From positions 124,001-188,000 of the forward strand of contig CAYGQE010000002.1 in the NCBI GenBank assembly GCA_964351995.1: DNA of 64,000 nt, in the 5' to 3' direction. Of this stretch, positions 32,974 through 42,085 are shown piece after piece. Every line of letters begins with the position of its first letter. The stretch's first letter is position 1. The position numbers and the translations under genes are program-made. Source of the DNA: SZUA-35 sp964351995 (GTDB lineage: Bacteria; Actinomycetota; Acidimicrobiia; Acidimicrobiales; SZUA-35). The notes under the pieces are model-generated. The model made no database searches and was not told where the DNA came from. It saw only the letters and a program-made list of their open reading frames with translations.

Positions 32974-33924
32974 TCAGGCCGCTGATGCCATCGACAGCGA
33001 CGCTCGGTACTTGGCCGTGAGGTGGTCGCCCGGTGTGGTCGGCGCATAGCGAGCCGGTCGATCAGCGCTGACGCAGGTAGGTAGTGTCTCGATCTTCGCT
33101 TGCGGGTCGAGATCGAAGAAGCACGCGATCGAATAGCGGTCCTTTCCGAGGGCTCCTCTGACTCGGTGTGGCGTCGAGGCGTAGCGATCGTTGGTCCACA
33201 GAGCCAGGAGATCGCCCACATTGACCACGAATGAGCCATCGACCGGGGGAACGTCGATCCAGCGGCCGCCGCGATCCAGTACCTCGAGGCTGCCGGCATC
33301 GTCTTGGCAGAGAAGCGTCAGAGCGCCCCAGTCGGTGTGTGTGCCCGCACCGAACGAACGGTCTGAAGCATCGGCGGCGCGAGCGGGATAGTGCAGCAAC
33401 CGAAGCGTGCAGATGGGGTCGCGGTGATGTGTGGCAAAGGCTGATTCGTCGAGGTCGAGCGAGAGGGCCATGGCACGGAGCAGCTGTTCGGCCAGACCCA
33501 TCACGGCGGTGTGATATCGCTGGATCGGCGTTCGGAAGCCTTCCAACGGAGGCCAACGGTTCGGGCCCTGCATCGGATGACCAGCGCCGACATGGTCCTC
33601 GGTGCTGAACGACCAGGCTTCTTTGCGATCGGGTTCCGCTGTTGGGTCGAGGGTCTGGCTGCCGATTGGGTCGTAGCCACGGTTTGGATGCTGCTCATCC
33701 CAACGGTGCATCATCTTCTCGGCAAGCGGTCGGCTGAAGAGTCGGCGAGCTTCCCGGAACGCGTCGCTGACGGTGGAGGGGTGGACGCCGTGGTTGGTCA
33801 CGGTGAAGAAGCCTGTGTCCTCGCAGGCATCGCCGATGAGCCGAGCGATGCGGCGGCGATCGTCGATGTTTTCTGAACCGAGGGCGGCGATGTCGATGGT
33901 GGGGACCGCAGGTCGTGAACGCAT
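32974..33924 (-). CDS. Isopenicillin-N-synthase-family 2-oxoglutarate/Fe(II) oxygenase
   Basis: A 316-residue non-heme iron oxygenase. The N-terminal DIOX_N domain starts VPTIDIAALGS and has TGFFTVTNHGV. The catalytic core has GTHTDWGALTLL with the H-x-D ligands, the distal His in STPHRV, and RYSIACFFDLD with the 2-oxoglutarate Arg region. The ATG at 33924 gives the usual family N-terminus. It is a second 2-oxoglutarate oxygenase within 4 kb; the substrate is unknown. It is convergent with the DUF3592 gene. Confidence 0.88.
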   Translation of the reverse strand: MRSRPAVPTIDIAALGSENIDDRRRIARLIGDACEDTGFFTVTNHGVHPSTVSDAFREARRLFSRPLAEKMMHRWDEQHPNRGYDPIGSQTLDPTAEPDRKEAWSFSTEDHVGAGHPMQGPNRWPPLEGFRTPIQRYHTAVMGLAEQLLRAMALSLDLDESAFATHHRDPICTLRLLHYPARAADASDRSFGAGTHTDWGALTLLCQDDAGSLEVLDRGGRWIDVPPVDGSFVVNVGDLLALWTNDRYASTPHRVRGALGKDRYSIACFFDLDPQAKIETLPTCVSADRPARYAPTTPGDHLTAKYRASLSMASAA

Positions 33925-34039
33925 GGTGTGATCGTTGCAATCGGAAATTTCAACCGTGTAACCAGAGTTTGAACAGCCTGTTTCGTCATCGGCGTCGTGG
34001 CTTGTCAGCCGCAACAGGCATGGCGGCTAGCGTCACTCC

Positions 34040-34681
34040 ATGGCCTCTCAACCACCGATCGTCCGTCGAGCCGTGTCGGCAGATCTCGAACCCGGTGCTG
34101 CTGCGCTGGCATCGGCGTTTTCGACTGACCCGATCCTGCTGTGGTTGATTGCCAGCAAGGTCGACGAGCGATTGACAAAGTTGTTCACGGGGTCCCTCAG
34201 GGGAGAACTCGCCAAGCCAGCCCACATCGTTGATGTCGCCGCTGCTGATGTCGCCGCTGCTGATGTCGCCGTTGAAGGGAGAACATTGCAGGCCACGGCG
34301 TTGTGGCACGACGTCGACGACTGGAAGTCGCCAACACCTCCGATGCGCCAGCTCCTTCCGCGGCTGGTCGAGTTGTTCGGCGTTCGGGCGCTACGAGCGA
34401 TGCGTATCTCGCCAGCCATGGACTCAGTCCACCCCGAAGAGCCTCACCGCTACCTCCATTTCATCGGCGTTCATCAAGATCACCAAGGCAAGGGCCTCGG
34501 CGGTGCACTGCTCACCTCGATGACCAACGAGTGCGACGAACTCGGGCTGCCGGCCTACCTCGAGAGCTCCAACCCGGTGAACAATGCGCTCTACCACCGG
34601 TTCGGATTCGAGGATCGAGGGTTGGTGCCGCTGCCAAAGGGCGCCCCGCCGATGACCGCCATGTGGCGCAATCCTCGCTGA
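34040..34681 (+). CDS. GNAT acetyltransferase with an internal repeat
   Basis: A 213-residue N-acetyltransferase. The acetyl-CoA-binding loop HQDHQGKGLGGALLTS (Q-x-x-G-x-G) and the ESSNPVNNALYHRFGF segment are intact. Residues 65-77 contain the repeat DVAAADVAAADVA, encoded by a 15 bp tandem repeat at 34232-34271. The ATG follows TAGCGT (34028-34033) by 6 nt. The acceptor is not known. Confidence 0.85.
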   Translation: MASQPPIVRRAVSADLEPGAAALASAFSTDPILLWLIASKVDERLTKLFTGSLRGELAKPAHIVDVAAADVAAADVAVEGRTLQATALWHDVDDWKSPTPPMRQLLPRLVELFGVRALRAMRISPAMDSVHPEEPHRYLHFIGVHQDHQGKGLGGALLTSMTNECDELGLPAYLESSNPVNNALYHRFGFEDRGLVPLPKGAPPMTAMWRNPR

Positions 34682-34723
34682 GCGATCTGGAGTCCAGCCA
34701 TGCGCTGATGTCATACTCACGGG

Positions 34724-35980
34724 ATGGTTCCATTCTCGCAGTCCGGCCGGTCCGTCGACGATGTCATCGGTGACCTCATGTCGAAACGAGTCGATGATCT
34801 GCGCTGGCAGGACGGCAAGACCTTCGGCATGGTCTACGACGGCGGTCCGGGTGTACGCGAGGTGGCGGAGCGCGCAGCCGAGCTCTATCTCCACGAGAAT
34901 GCGCTGAACACCAAGGCGTTCCCGTCGCTCGGAGCGATCCAAGCCGAGGTCGTTGGCTGGGTTGGCCAGATGCTGAACGGCGATGCCGAGGTCGCTGGGT
35001 TCCTGACGAGCGGCGGGACTGAGTCGATCCTGTGTGGGGTCAAGGCGGCGAGGGAGCGAGGGCGGATCGAGCGGGGCGTCACCGAGCCCGAGATGATTGT
35101 GGCCGAAAACGCCCACGCCGCATTCCACAAGGCGGCCCACCTGTTCGGGCTGAAACTCCACAAGGTCCCGGTCGATGCTGATTGGCGAGCCGACGTGGAT
35201 GCGATGGCCGAGCTGGTCAACGAGAACACCGTGCTGATCGTGGCCTCGGCCCCGCAGTATCCGCAGGGCGTCATCGACGACGTCCCAGCCATCGCTGCGC
35301 TCGCCAAGGCCGCTGACGCGAACTGTCACGTCGATGCGTGCATGGGCGGCTTCTTCCTCCCCTTCGCCGAGCGTCTCGGTCGCAACGTGACGCCATGGGA
35401 CTTCCGAGTCGACGGTGTCACCACGATCAGTGCTGACATCCACAAGCTCGGTTACGCGCCAAAGGGTGTGTCGGTGATCCTCCACCGGAACCGGGCGTCC
35501 CGGAAGTTCCAGACGTTCGTCTTCGACGACTGGCTCGGCGGCTTCTATGCGTCGCCGAACTTGCAGGGCACCCGCTCTGGCCTGCCGATGGCGGCGGCCT
35601 GGGCGGTCATGCAGCACCTGGGCATCGATGGCTACGTCGAGCTCACGCGTCAGACGCTCGACAACGCCGATCGCATGCGAGCCGGAATCGCCGAGATCGA
35701 AGGCCTCCGAGTCCTTGGTGATGGCGACTTCCAGCTCATCGCCATGAGCTACGAGCCAGACGATCCCGACCCCATCGACATGTTCGCTCTCGCCGATGCC
35801 CTTGTGCTCAAGGGTTGGTATCACGATCGCCAGACGCCGCCGGACTCGCTGCATTCGACGGTGTCCAACACCAACACCGGGGTGATCGACGACTACCTCA
35901 CCGTGCTGGCCGAATGCGTCGTCGAGGTCCGTGGGACTCGCGCCGACGACCGCTCCACGCAGTACGCGACGCTCGAATAA
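34724..35980 (+). CDS. PLP-dependent lyase/decarboxylase (sphingosine-phosphate-lyase-like)
   Basis: A fold-type I PLP enzyme of 418 residues. It has SGGTESILCGVKAARE near residue 95, HVDACMGGFFLPF with the pyridine-contacting Asp, and ISADIHKLGYAPKG with the Schiff-base lysine. The family includes sphingosine-1-phosphate lyase and group II decarboxylases. In this bacterium a phosphorylated amino alcohol or amino acid is a plausible substrate, but none can be named. It lies between two GNAT genes and may be expressed with them. Confidence 0.87.
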   Translation: MVPFSQSGRSVDDVIGDLMSKRVDDLRWQDGKTFGMVYDGGPGVREVAERAAELYLHENALNTKAFPSLGAIQAEVVGWVGQMLNGDAEVAGFLTSGGTESILCGVKAARERGRIERGVTEPEMIVAENAHAAFHKAAHLFGLKLHKVPVDADWRADVDAMAELVNENTVLIVASAPQYPQGVIDDVPAIAALAKAADANCHVDACMGGFFLPFAERLGRNVTPWDFRVDGVTTISADIHKLGYAPKGVSVILHRNRASRKFQTFVFDDWLGGFYASPNLQGTRSGLPMAAAWAVMQHLGIDGYVELTRQTLDNADRMRAGIAEIEGLRVLGDGDFQLIAMSYEPDDPDPIDMFALADALVLKGWYHDRQTPPDSLHSTVSNTNTGVIDDYLTVLAECVVEVRGTRADDRSTQYATLE

Positions 35981-36019
35981 TCTCACCCACGGGTGTCGAC
36001 CAGCAGCCAAGATGAACGA

Positions 36020-36514
36020 ATGGTCGAGATCCGTAGAACAACCGAAGCCGATGCCGGTGAACTGCGCACGATACGTCTCGCTGCTCTTCGGGCTGATCCG
36101 ACGGCGTTCGGGGCGGCCTTCGACGATGTGAACCAGTACGGGCCGGAGGTCTGGTTGGAGCGGGCCGTCGGGAGCGACGCCAACGCCACATTCCTGGCGT
36201 GGCAGCACGGCCATGCCGTTGGGATGGTCGCCGGTATCGAGACGGCTTCAGGGTCGGGCACCGTCGAGCTGGTCTCGATGTGGACTGCTCCGGAAACCAG
36301 GGGTCTCGGTGTCGGACAACAGCTGGTCGACGAGGTTCTGCAATGGGCCGCTGAGCGGGGGACGCCCGAGGTTCGGTTGTGGGTCACCAGAGGCAACGAG
36401 GCTGCACTGCGGCTCTATCAGCGTTGCGGCTTCGAGCTGACCGAAGAGGTCGGCGTCGCGGCATCGGACCCCTGCCGCGAAGAGTGGCGCATGGTGCACC
36501 CGGTAGCTTCCTGA
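36020..36514 (+). CDS. GNAT acetyltransferase
   Basis: A 164-residue N-acetyltransferase. The N-terminal RRTTEADAGELRTIRLAALR (V-shaped first helices) and the acetyl-CoA loop PETRGLGVGQQLVDEV (R-x-x-G-x-G) are clear, followed by NEAALRLYQRCGF. The ATG at 36020 gives the standard start; GTG at 35993 is possible. It lies 39 bp after the PLP enzyme gene. The acceptor is unknown. Confidence 0.85.
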   Translation: MVEIRRTTEADAGELRTIRLAALRADPTAFGAAFDDVNQYGPEVWLERAVGSDANATFLAWQHGHAVGMVAGIETASGSGTVELVSMWTAPETRGLGVGQQLVDEVLQWAAERGTPEVRLWVTRGNEAALRLYQRCGFELTEEVGVAASDPCREEWRMVHPVAS

Positions 36515-36552
36515 CGGTGCTGCCGGTGTCGGTGTGAGACCATCACTTGGTG

Positions 36553-37752
36553 ATGCGGACTGGCTGGTGTGCGGTGATGATGTGTTGCGCGGTCGCCATC
36601 GGCGGTTGCTCGCGAGGTGACGCCGACGCAGCGAATCCAGAGCCTCCCGCTCAGAGCGTCGCTGACGGCACATCGGTTCACGCCACAACAGTGATCGCGA
36701 CAACGGTGATCCCGTTCACCACGACGGTGCCCGCTCGCAGCGATGACGACGAAATCGAGGAGTGGATCGAGCCGGGTGTGATTCCCGATCTGGGGGGACT
36801 CGGGTACGAGTGTTTCGGCCAGTTGCCGTTCACCGACCTCTTCGTGCTCGACGAACGGCCATCGGTGACCGAAGAAGAGTTTGCGAGTCTCGAGCGCATC
36901 GTCGAGCTCGGAGAAGCAGACGACTGGATCTCGTTTCCCAACGGCGTCCGGATGCATCGAGAGCCATTGAGCGACGATGCACCCCAACCAATGGCCGTGA
37001 TGCCACCAGATGCCAATGTGCCGACGACGTGCACACCGTTCTGGCTGACCTTCTATGACCAGGTGGCCTTTCAAGTCGTTTCCCAGCCGGGCCGAGGTCG
37101 GGCGCCGATCGTGGCCATCGAGAAGTGTCGTGAGCCCGACGACATCGAGGTCGGTGTTCGGGTCTTCGACGGCGCTGCCGTGCTCTGGCTGTGGAGCAAG
37201 GAGTCTGGTGAAGCCTGCGAAGTCGATGGGTCAGCGACGATGGAGATCGAGGTACCACCGGGTGTCGACCGAGTGCTCAGCGGCCAGCGCTGGCCGTTCG
37301 GTCCGCCTGTGTTGTCCAGTTGGTATCACTACCGTCAAGCGTTCCCTGACCAACTCGAATCTGCTGCGTGGGCTCCGGTGGGAATCGAGTGTCGGTCGGT
37401 CTGGGGGCCGACGAACACATTGATCACCTGGAGTGGGAGAACCGCTGACGTGTCGATGTTCGTGGACTCCGATGACGGGCAGTTCAGCAACCGGTCGGTG
37501 GCATTTCGAGAGCCCGACATCAGTGAGGTAGAGGCCACCCGGGACCACGCGTTGCTTTCGGCTTGGCTGACCGAGGTAGGCAACCCGGCGGACCTGGCGT
37601 TCCCTTCTCCCTTTGGGGTGTTGGTCGGGGAAGGCGGCGGTCTCTTCGACGAGTCACCTGATGGACGCCAGGGCCGCACGTACACCCTCACCGCGACCAG
37701 GGGCGACCAGTCTTTCGTTGTCGCTTGTACTCCGACCTCGGCGTCGGAGTGA
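36553..37752 (+). CDS. Putative lipoprotein of unknown function
   Basis: A 399-residue protein that begins with a short N-region, a hydrophobic core and a lipobox AIGGC (Cys about residue 19), so it should be exported and lipid-anchored. Beyond a Thr-rich linker, the mature part has scattered tryptophans and cysteines but no motif I recognise. TTG 36547, GTG 36550 and ATG 36553 are all in frame; ATG was chosen. It has no visible promoter box. Confidence 0.65.
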   Translation: MRTGWCAVMMCCAVAIGGCSRGDADAANPEPPAQSVADGTSVHATTVIATTVIPFTTTVPARSDDDEIEEWIEPGVIPDLGGLGYECFGQLPFTDLFVLDERPSVTEEEFASLERIVELGEADDWISFPNGVRMHREPLSDDAPQPMAVMPPDANVPTTCTPFWLTFYDQVAFQVVSQPGRGRAPIVAIEKCREPDDIEVGVRVFDGAAVLWLWSKESGEACEVDGSATMEIEVPPGVDRVLSGQRWPFGPPVLSSWYHYRQAFPDQLESAAWAPVGIECRSVWGPTNTLITWSGRTADVSMFVDSDDGQFSNRSVAFREPDISEVEATRDHALLSAWLTEVGNPADLAFPSPFGVLVGEGGGLFDESPDGRQGRTYTLTATRGDQSFVVACTPTSASE

Positions 37753-37846
37753 CGCAGTCCGCAATTGATCTGGCGTTGCGGTTGGGGAGTGACCACAAGG
37801 CTGACATGATCCAGAACTCGAATCCTCGAGCCGGAGTTCTGCATCG

Positions 37847-38287
37847 ATGACATCACACGACAAATACCTCGATGAGCTGTTGCACGATGCGTGGATTCCG
37901 CTGCCGCCGGTCGAGATCGACGACACCGTCGTGTTGCAGTGCCACCGCGACGCCGACAAGAAGCGCTCCTACTTCCGCGTGAGCCTGATCGAGTGCGCAA
38001 TTCGTGGCTTCGACGATCCGGAAGAGATCGCGAGCATGAGGGTGCTCGGTGTTGCGGTGAACAGCGCCGGCGAGTTGTGCCTCGAGGGTGTCGAAGGAGG
38101 CGAGCTCCGTCTCCGAGTGCCGGGAGCCATCAAGCATGCCTCGGCCGGTTCGGTCGAAGACCCTCGCACGTGGACGTCCAGGCTCGGCTTCGGCGACGGT
38201 GACCAGCCGCCGTTGGCGACCGAGATGGTGCCGATCATGGATTCGGCCGACATGGTGCCTGGGATTGCCGTCGACATCGAGGACTGA
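37847..38287 (+). CDS. Hypothetical protein (146 aa)
   Basis: A soluble 146-residue protein with acidic N-terminus, no signal peptide and no recognised motif. GGAG about 10 nt upstream precedes the ATG. Its stop is 4 bp from the convergent TIGR03792-like gene. The composition and codon use resemble neighbouring genes, so I believe it is real, but I cannot name a function. Confidence 0.6.
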   Translation: MTSHDKYLDELLHDAWIPLPPVEIDDTVVLQCHRDADKKRSYFRVSLIECAIRGFDDPEEIASMRVLGVAVNSAGELCLEGVEGGELRLRVPGAIKHASAGSVEDPRTWTSRLGFGDGDQPPLATEMVPIMDSADMVPGIAVDIED

Positions 38288-38291
38288 CCGG

Positions 38292-38594
38292 TCAGCTCAA
38301 GGCTCGGTACGAACGGCACACGAGTGAGAGGGGCTGCATGTTCCCCATGCGCTCGTCGACGGCGGCAACCTGATCAGCGGTGAGTGACTTCCACTGGGCC
38401 ATCGAGGCCCAACGGATGATGAACACCATAGTGCCTGGTCGGTCATCGGGCAGCCAGGTCTCTTTGCCGAGGAAGCCGTCGCACGACTCGAGGTAGGGCG
38501 TCCAGACCTCAGCATCGCGAGCCAGGTAGGCATCGAGGTGTTCGGGGTCGACGGTGATCGTCAGTTCCTCGATGACGCTCGTTGCGCTGATCAC
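38292..38594 (-). CDS. TIGR03792-like small protein
   Basis: A 100-residue protein with the pattern VIEELTITVDPEHLDAYLARD, shown here as VIEELTITVD then PEHLDAYLARD, and WTPYLESCDGFLGKETWL ending in FIIRWASMAQWKSL. This matches the small ferredoxin-like (antibiotic-monooxygenase-fold) family TIGR03792, recalled from memory. Function is unknown. Its GTG start overlaps the stop of the TetR gene (GTGA), so the two are one operon. Confidence 0.72.
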   Translation of the reverse strand: MISATSVIEELTITVDPEHLDAYLARDAEVWTPYLESCDGFLGKETWLPDDRPGTMVFIIRWASMAQWKSLTADQVAAVDERMGNMQPLSLVCRSYRALS

Positions 38595-39196
38595 CTTGCC
38601 GCCAGTCCGTGGAGCATGAAGCTTGCGAACTGGTCGACCAGTTCATCGATCGGGGCAGTCGAGGTTCCGGTGTTCTTGGCGACCTCGACGAGGTTCGGCG
38701 ACAGAACGACCAAGCCCTGAATGGCCGACCAGACGAAGGTGGCCGCCGCTTCGATGTCGAGCGTCGGGTTCTGCTCGTCTCGGATTGCCTTCACAACGTC
38801 GAGCAGCACCTCGTAGGCGCGCCGGCTGTGCTCGAGGAGCTCAGCGTCGTCGGCGCAGACCAGCCCGTTCTGCATCATCACAGCGAAGTGGCCGGGGTTC
38901 ACCGTCGCCACCCGCAGATAGGCACGACCCGTGCGGCGCAACCGGTCGGCGGCATCGGTGGCCTCGGCGGCAGCGAGAGTCATCTCGTCGGCCAGCTTGG
39001 CAAAGCCCTCGGCTGCGACCGAGGTCAGCATGCCCTGAGCGTCACCGAAGTGGTGCGCTGGCGCAGCGTGTGAGACGCCAGCCCGCCTGGCCACCTCTCG
39101 CAAGCTGAACCCGGACGCACCCTTCTCGGCCACGAGCGCAGCGGTGGCCGCTCGGAGCGCCGTTGGGAGGTCGCCGTGGTGGTAGGTCGAGGGCAT
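38591..39196 (-). CDS. TetR-family regulator
   Basis: A 201-residue TetR/AcrR repressor. The helix-turn-helix is in FSLREVARRAGVSHAAPAHHFGDAQGML (shown here as SLREVARRAGVSHAAP and HHFGDAQGML). The C-terminal ligand domain is helical. TAATCT on the minus strand (plus 39203-39208) lies 6 nt before ATG 39196, which was therefore preferred over GTG 39202. It is divergent from the MMPL gene, and the palindromes between them are probable operators. The gene below is co-translated. Confidence 0.9.
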   Translation of the reverse strand: MPSTYHHGDLPTALRAATAALVAEKGASGFSLREVARRAGVSHAAPAHHFGDAQGMLTSVAAEGFAKLADEMTLAAAEATDAADRLRRTGRAYLRVATVNPGHFAVMMQNGLVCADDAELLEHSRRAYEVLLDVVKAIRDEQNPTLDIEAAATFVWSAIQGLVVLSPNLVEVAKNTGTSTAPIDELVDQFASFMLHGLAAR

Positions 39197-39298
39197 TTCC
39201 ACAGATTAGGTCTTGACAGTGTCAGGGTCAATCTTTACGGTGTCATCTTTCCAGTGGAAACTTTCCAGTGGAAACATGTCGATCGACAGGAGCAGCCG
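39197..39298. promoter_or_regulatory. TetR/MMPL divergent operator region with three palindromes
   Basis: The 102 bp gap holds TGACAGTGTCA (39214-39224) and two tandem copies of TTTCCAGTGGAAAC (39248-39261 and 39262-39275); the core TTTCCAGTGGAAA is palindromic in each. The TetR -10 box TAATCT lies at 39203-39208 on the minus strand. AGGAG (39288-39292) is the MMPL ribosome-binding site. Confidence 0.68.
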
Positions 39299-42085
39299 AT
39301 GCCGACCTTTGACCGAATCGAACGACACGCTGGAAGGGTGCTGAGTGCCGTGATGTTCATCACCGCGTTGCTCGTGGTGCCGTTCCTGGCTCTGGCCCCG
39401 ACAGAATCTGCATCGACGGAGCCAACCGGCGATGTGTTCACCGCCCGCGATCGCGTCGATGAGACCTTCGTGTCATCGGCCAAGGCTGGCCTGTTCATCG
39501 CCGAGCACGAGTCCGGCGACCTGCTGCGAGCCGAGCCGCTTCGGGAACTGCTTGCGGCCAACGATGACCTGCGGGCCGACGCCGAGATCGCCCCGACGCT
39601 CTTCACCTACTTCGACGTCGAGCTCGGTCGGGAGGTGACCGGCGTGGTCTCGCTCGCCGAGTTGGTCGACACCGAGTTGTCGGCGACAGGAGGCTTGGCA
39701 ACGGCCACCGACGCCGAGGTCAAGGCAGCTGGAGCGCTGCTGATCGAACGCTTGGGGGAGACCTCTGACCTGCTCGGACTGTCGACCGAGTCTGCCGTTG
39801 ATGGCGACGGACAGTGGATCGTCCCCGCGGTGGCGATGCCCGTGCTCTCTGACAATGACGTGCTCGGCTTCGGCAACGTCTCGGTGAACTTCGGTGGTGG
39901 CACCGAGGTGGAGGAATACGACCGAGCCGTGCAAGAGGTACTTCGCTCCGCCGCTGGTTTCGACGTCTTTGGTGTGGCCATCGACGTGAACCTGACCTCG
40001 CAAGAGCAGGGTGCGGTCGCCGGCCCGTTCATCGGCTTCACCATCCTGGCCGTGCTGTTGATCGTCGGGTTCACGTTCCGCAGCTACTGGGTGATGGCGA
40101 CGGTGAGCGTGGCCCTGATCTTCTTGATCGTGTGGCTCAAGGGCATCTCGAACCTGATCGGTCTGAAAGACGACCTCGTCCTGTCGCTCATCGTGCCCGT
40201 TGCCATGGTCTCCTTCGGCATCGACTTCGCCTTCCATGCCATTGGTCGCTATCGAGAGGAACGAGCGACAGGACAAACGGCCAAGATCGCATTCGGTACC
40301 GGCTTGACCGCGGTCTCTGGTGCCTTGGTGTTGGCGCTTGTCTCCGGCGTTGCAGCGTTTCTGTCCAATCTTTCCTCGGGTATCGAGTCCATTGTGCAGT
40401 TCGGCCTCGGCGCATCGATCGCACTCGTTGCCGCCTACCTGCTGCTCGGCATCATGTCGCCCCTGGTCGTGGCGCGAATCGAGGCGGTTGTTCCCGCCCC
40501 CGCCGCTGGAGCAAGGTCGGTTGCGCTGCGGCTGCTGGGTGGCTTGGGTGTCGCCGGGTTGACCATGGCCTCGGTGCTGCTCCTGGTCTTCATCCTTCCC
40601 TGGTTGGGCGTGGTGTTTTCCGTTGTGACGCTGCTGGTTGGTCTGGTGATTCCTGCGATGCTGCAGCGGCGCAAACTGGCCGACGGCGAGCGTCCGATCG
40701 GTGATCTCGAAGTCAGTGAGGCTGCGTCTTCATTGGCAGCTCCGATCGGTCGTTTCATCGCCACGACTGCCAGGCGGCCGTGGATTGTCCTGCCCACTGC
40801 CATCGCGTTGTCGGCGGTCGCTGCAGTGTTCGCCGTTCGAGTTCCAGCCGAATTCGACGTCAACGACTTTTTCGCCGCCGACACCGACTTCGTCGTCGGA
40901 CTCGACCAACTCGATGCCCACGTCGGTGCTCGCGGTGGCGAGCCGGCGATCCTCTATGTCGAGGGCGATCTCACCGACCCCGAGCGACTCGCCGCGATCG
41001 CTGACCGGCTCGAAGAACTCCGAGCCACCGACACCGCAGTGCTTGCATCCGACGCTGAAGGCATCCGCATCGACGGTGGCATCTTCTCGATCTTGAACGC
41101 CGCCTGGGCATCGCCGGTGATGGCGTCAATAGTGGCGGAACAGACCGGTATCGAGCTCACCGACACCAACGGCGATGCCATTCCTGACACCGAAGAACAA
41201 ATCCGTGCCCTGCTTGGCGTCGCCACTGAGATCGGGGTGCCACTCGACGCCGAGCGTTCGATCCTGATACCCGATGACGTGACCACCGCCCTGGCGCTCG
41301 ATGTCGACGGAGGACCAACTCGGACATCATTCGAGTTGGCGCTCGTCGACAGTCGCAGCCAGGAATCGGTGGCATCCGCCCGGAACGTACTCGAGCCGAT
41401 TGCCGCGCAGATCAGTGGTGACCTGGGCGGCAGCTTCGTCCAGGTGACGGGCAGTCCGTTCATCCGTGAGGCGTCACTGAGCGCGACCAACGATGCGCTC
41501 CAGACGTCGCTGCCGATCGCCCTGGTGCTGTGTCTTGCCGTGGCCTCCATCTTCTTGCGATCGATTCGCTACGGACTGGCCAGCGTGGTTCCCATAGCGA
41601 TGGTGATCTCGTGGCTCTATGCCTTCATGGAGATCGCCGGCTACAGCATCAACCTCGTGACGGCGACGATCGCTGCGGTATCAGTGGGCATCGGCATCGA
41701 CTTTGCCATCCACTTCATCGCGCGCTATCGAGAGGAGCTCGTGGCTCGAGGGCTGCGATCCGAGGCGGTGCGGGTCGCCGGTGAGGGCACGGGTGTTGCC
41801 CTGGTGGCCTCGGCGTTCAGCTCGGCGGTGGGATTCGGGATCTTGGCCTTGGCCCCGATGCCGCTGTTCGCGGCCTACGGGTTGCTCACCGCTCTGATGA
41901 TTGTGATGGCGCTCGTTGCCACACTCGTGGTGTTGCCGAGCGTGTTGGTCGCCATCACCGAGGATGCCTCAGCGAGCGAACTTCTTGCGCTGCATGCCAA
42001 TGGCGGTGAACACGAACCAGATGCCGCCGAAGATGCAGATGGGGCCCCAGAACTCGGGACTCCACCGCTCGGCGAACTCGTATGA
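39299..42085 (+). CDS. MMPL-family RND transporter
   Basis: A 928-residue membrane protein. An N-terminal helix is followed by a large extracytoplasmic domain, then a first group of about five membrane segments (residues about 240-450), a second loop with a TNGDAIPDTEEQI stretch, and a second MMPL group near the C-terminus with GIGIDFAIHFIARYREELVARG. The matching GIDFAFHAIGRYREERATG occurs in the first half, so it is a pseudo-duplicated RND exporter of lipids or hydrophobic compounds. The ATG has AGGAG 6 nt upstream. The divergent TetR gene probably controls it. Confidence 0.9.
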   Translation: MPTFDRIERHAGRVLSAVMFITALLVVPFLALAPTESASTEPTGDVFTARDRVDETFVSSAKAGLFIAEHESGDLLRAEPLRELLAANDDLRADAEIAPTLFTYFDVELGREVTGVVSLAELVDTELSATGGLATATDAEVKAAGALLIERLGETSDLLGLSTESAVDGDGQWIVPAVAMPVLSDNDVLGFGNVSVNFGGGTEVEEYDRAVQEVLRSAAGFDVFGVAIDVNLTSQEQGAVAGPFIGFTILAVLLIVGFTFRSYWVMATVSVALIFLIVWLKGISNLIGLKDDLVLSLIVPVAMVSFGIDFAFHAIGRYREERATGQTAKIAFGTGLTAVSGALVLALVSGVAAFLSNLSSGIESIVQFGLGASIALVAAYLLLGIMSPLVVARIEAVVPAPAAGARSVALRLLGGLGVAGLTMASVLLLVFILPWLGVVFSVVTLLVGLVIPAMLQRRKLADGERPIGDLEVSEAASSLAAPIGRFIATTARRPWIVLPTAIALSAVAAVFAVRVPAEFDVNDFFAADTDFVVGLDQLDAHVGARGGEPAILYVEGDLTDPERLAAIADRLEELRATDTAVLASDAEGIRIDGGIFSILNAAWASPVMASIVAEQTGIELTDTNGDAIPDTEEQIRALLGVATEIGVPLDAERSILIPDDVTTALALDVDGGPTRTSFELALVDSRSQESVASARNVLEPIAAQISGDLGGSFVQVTGSPFIREASLSATNDALQTSLPIALVLCLAVASIFLRSIRYGLASVVPIAMVISWLYAFMEIAGYSINLVTATIAAVSVGIGIDFAIHFIARYREELVARGLRSEAVRVAGEGTGVALVASAFSSAVGFGILALAPMPLFAAYGLLTALMIVMALVATLVVLPSVLVAITEDASASELLALHANGGEHEPDAAEDADGAPELGTPPLGELV

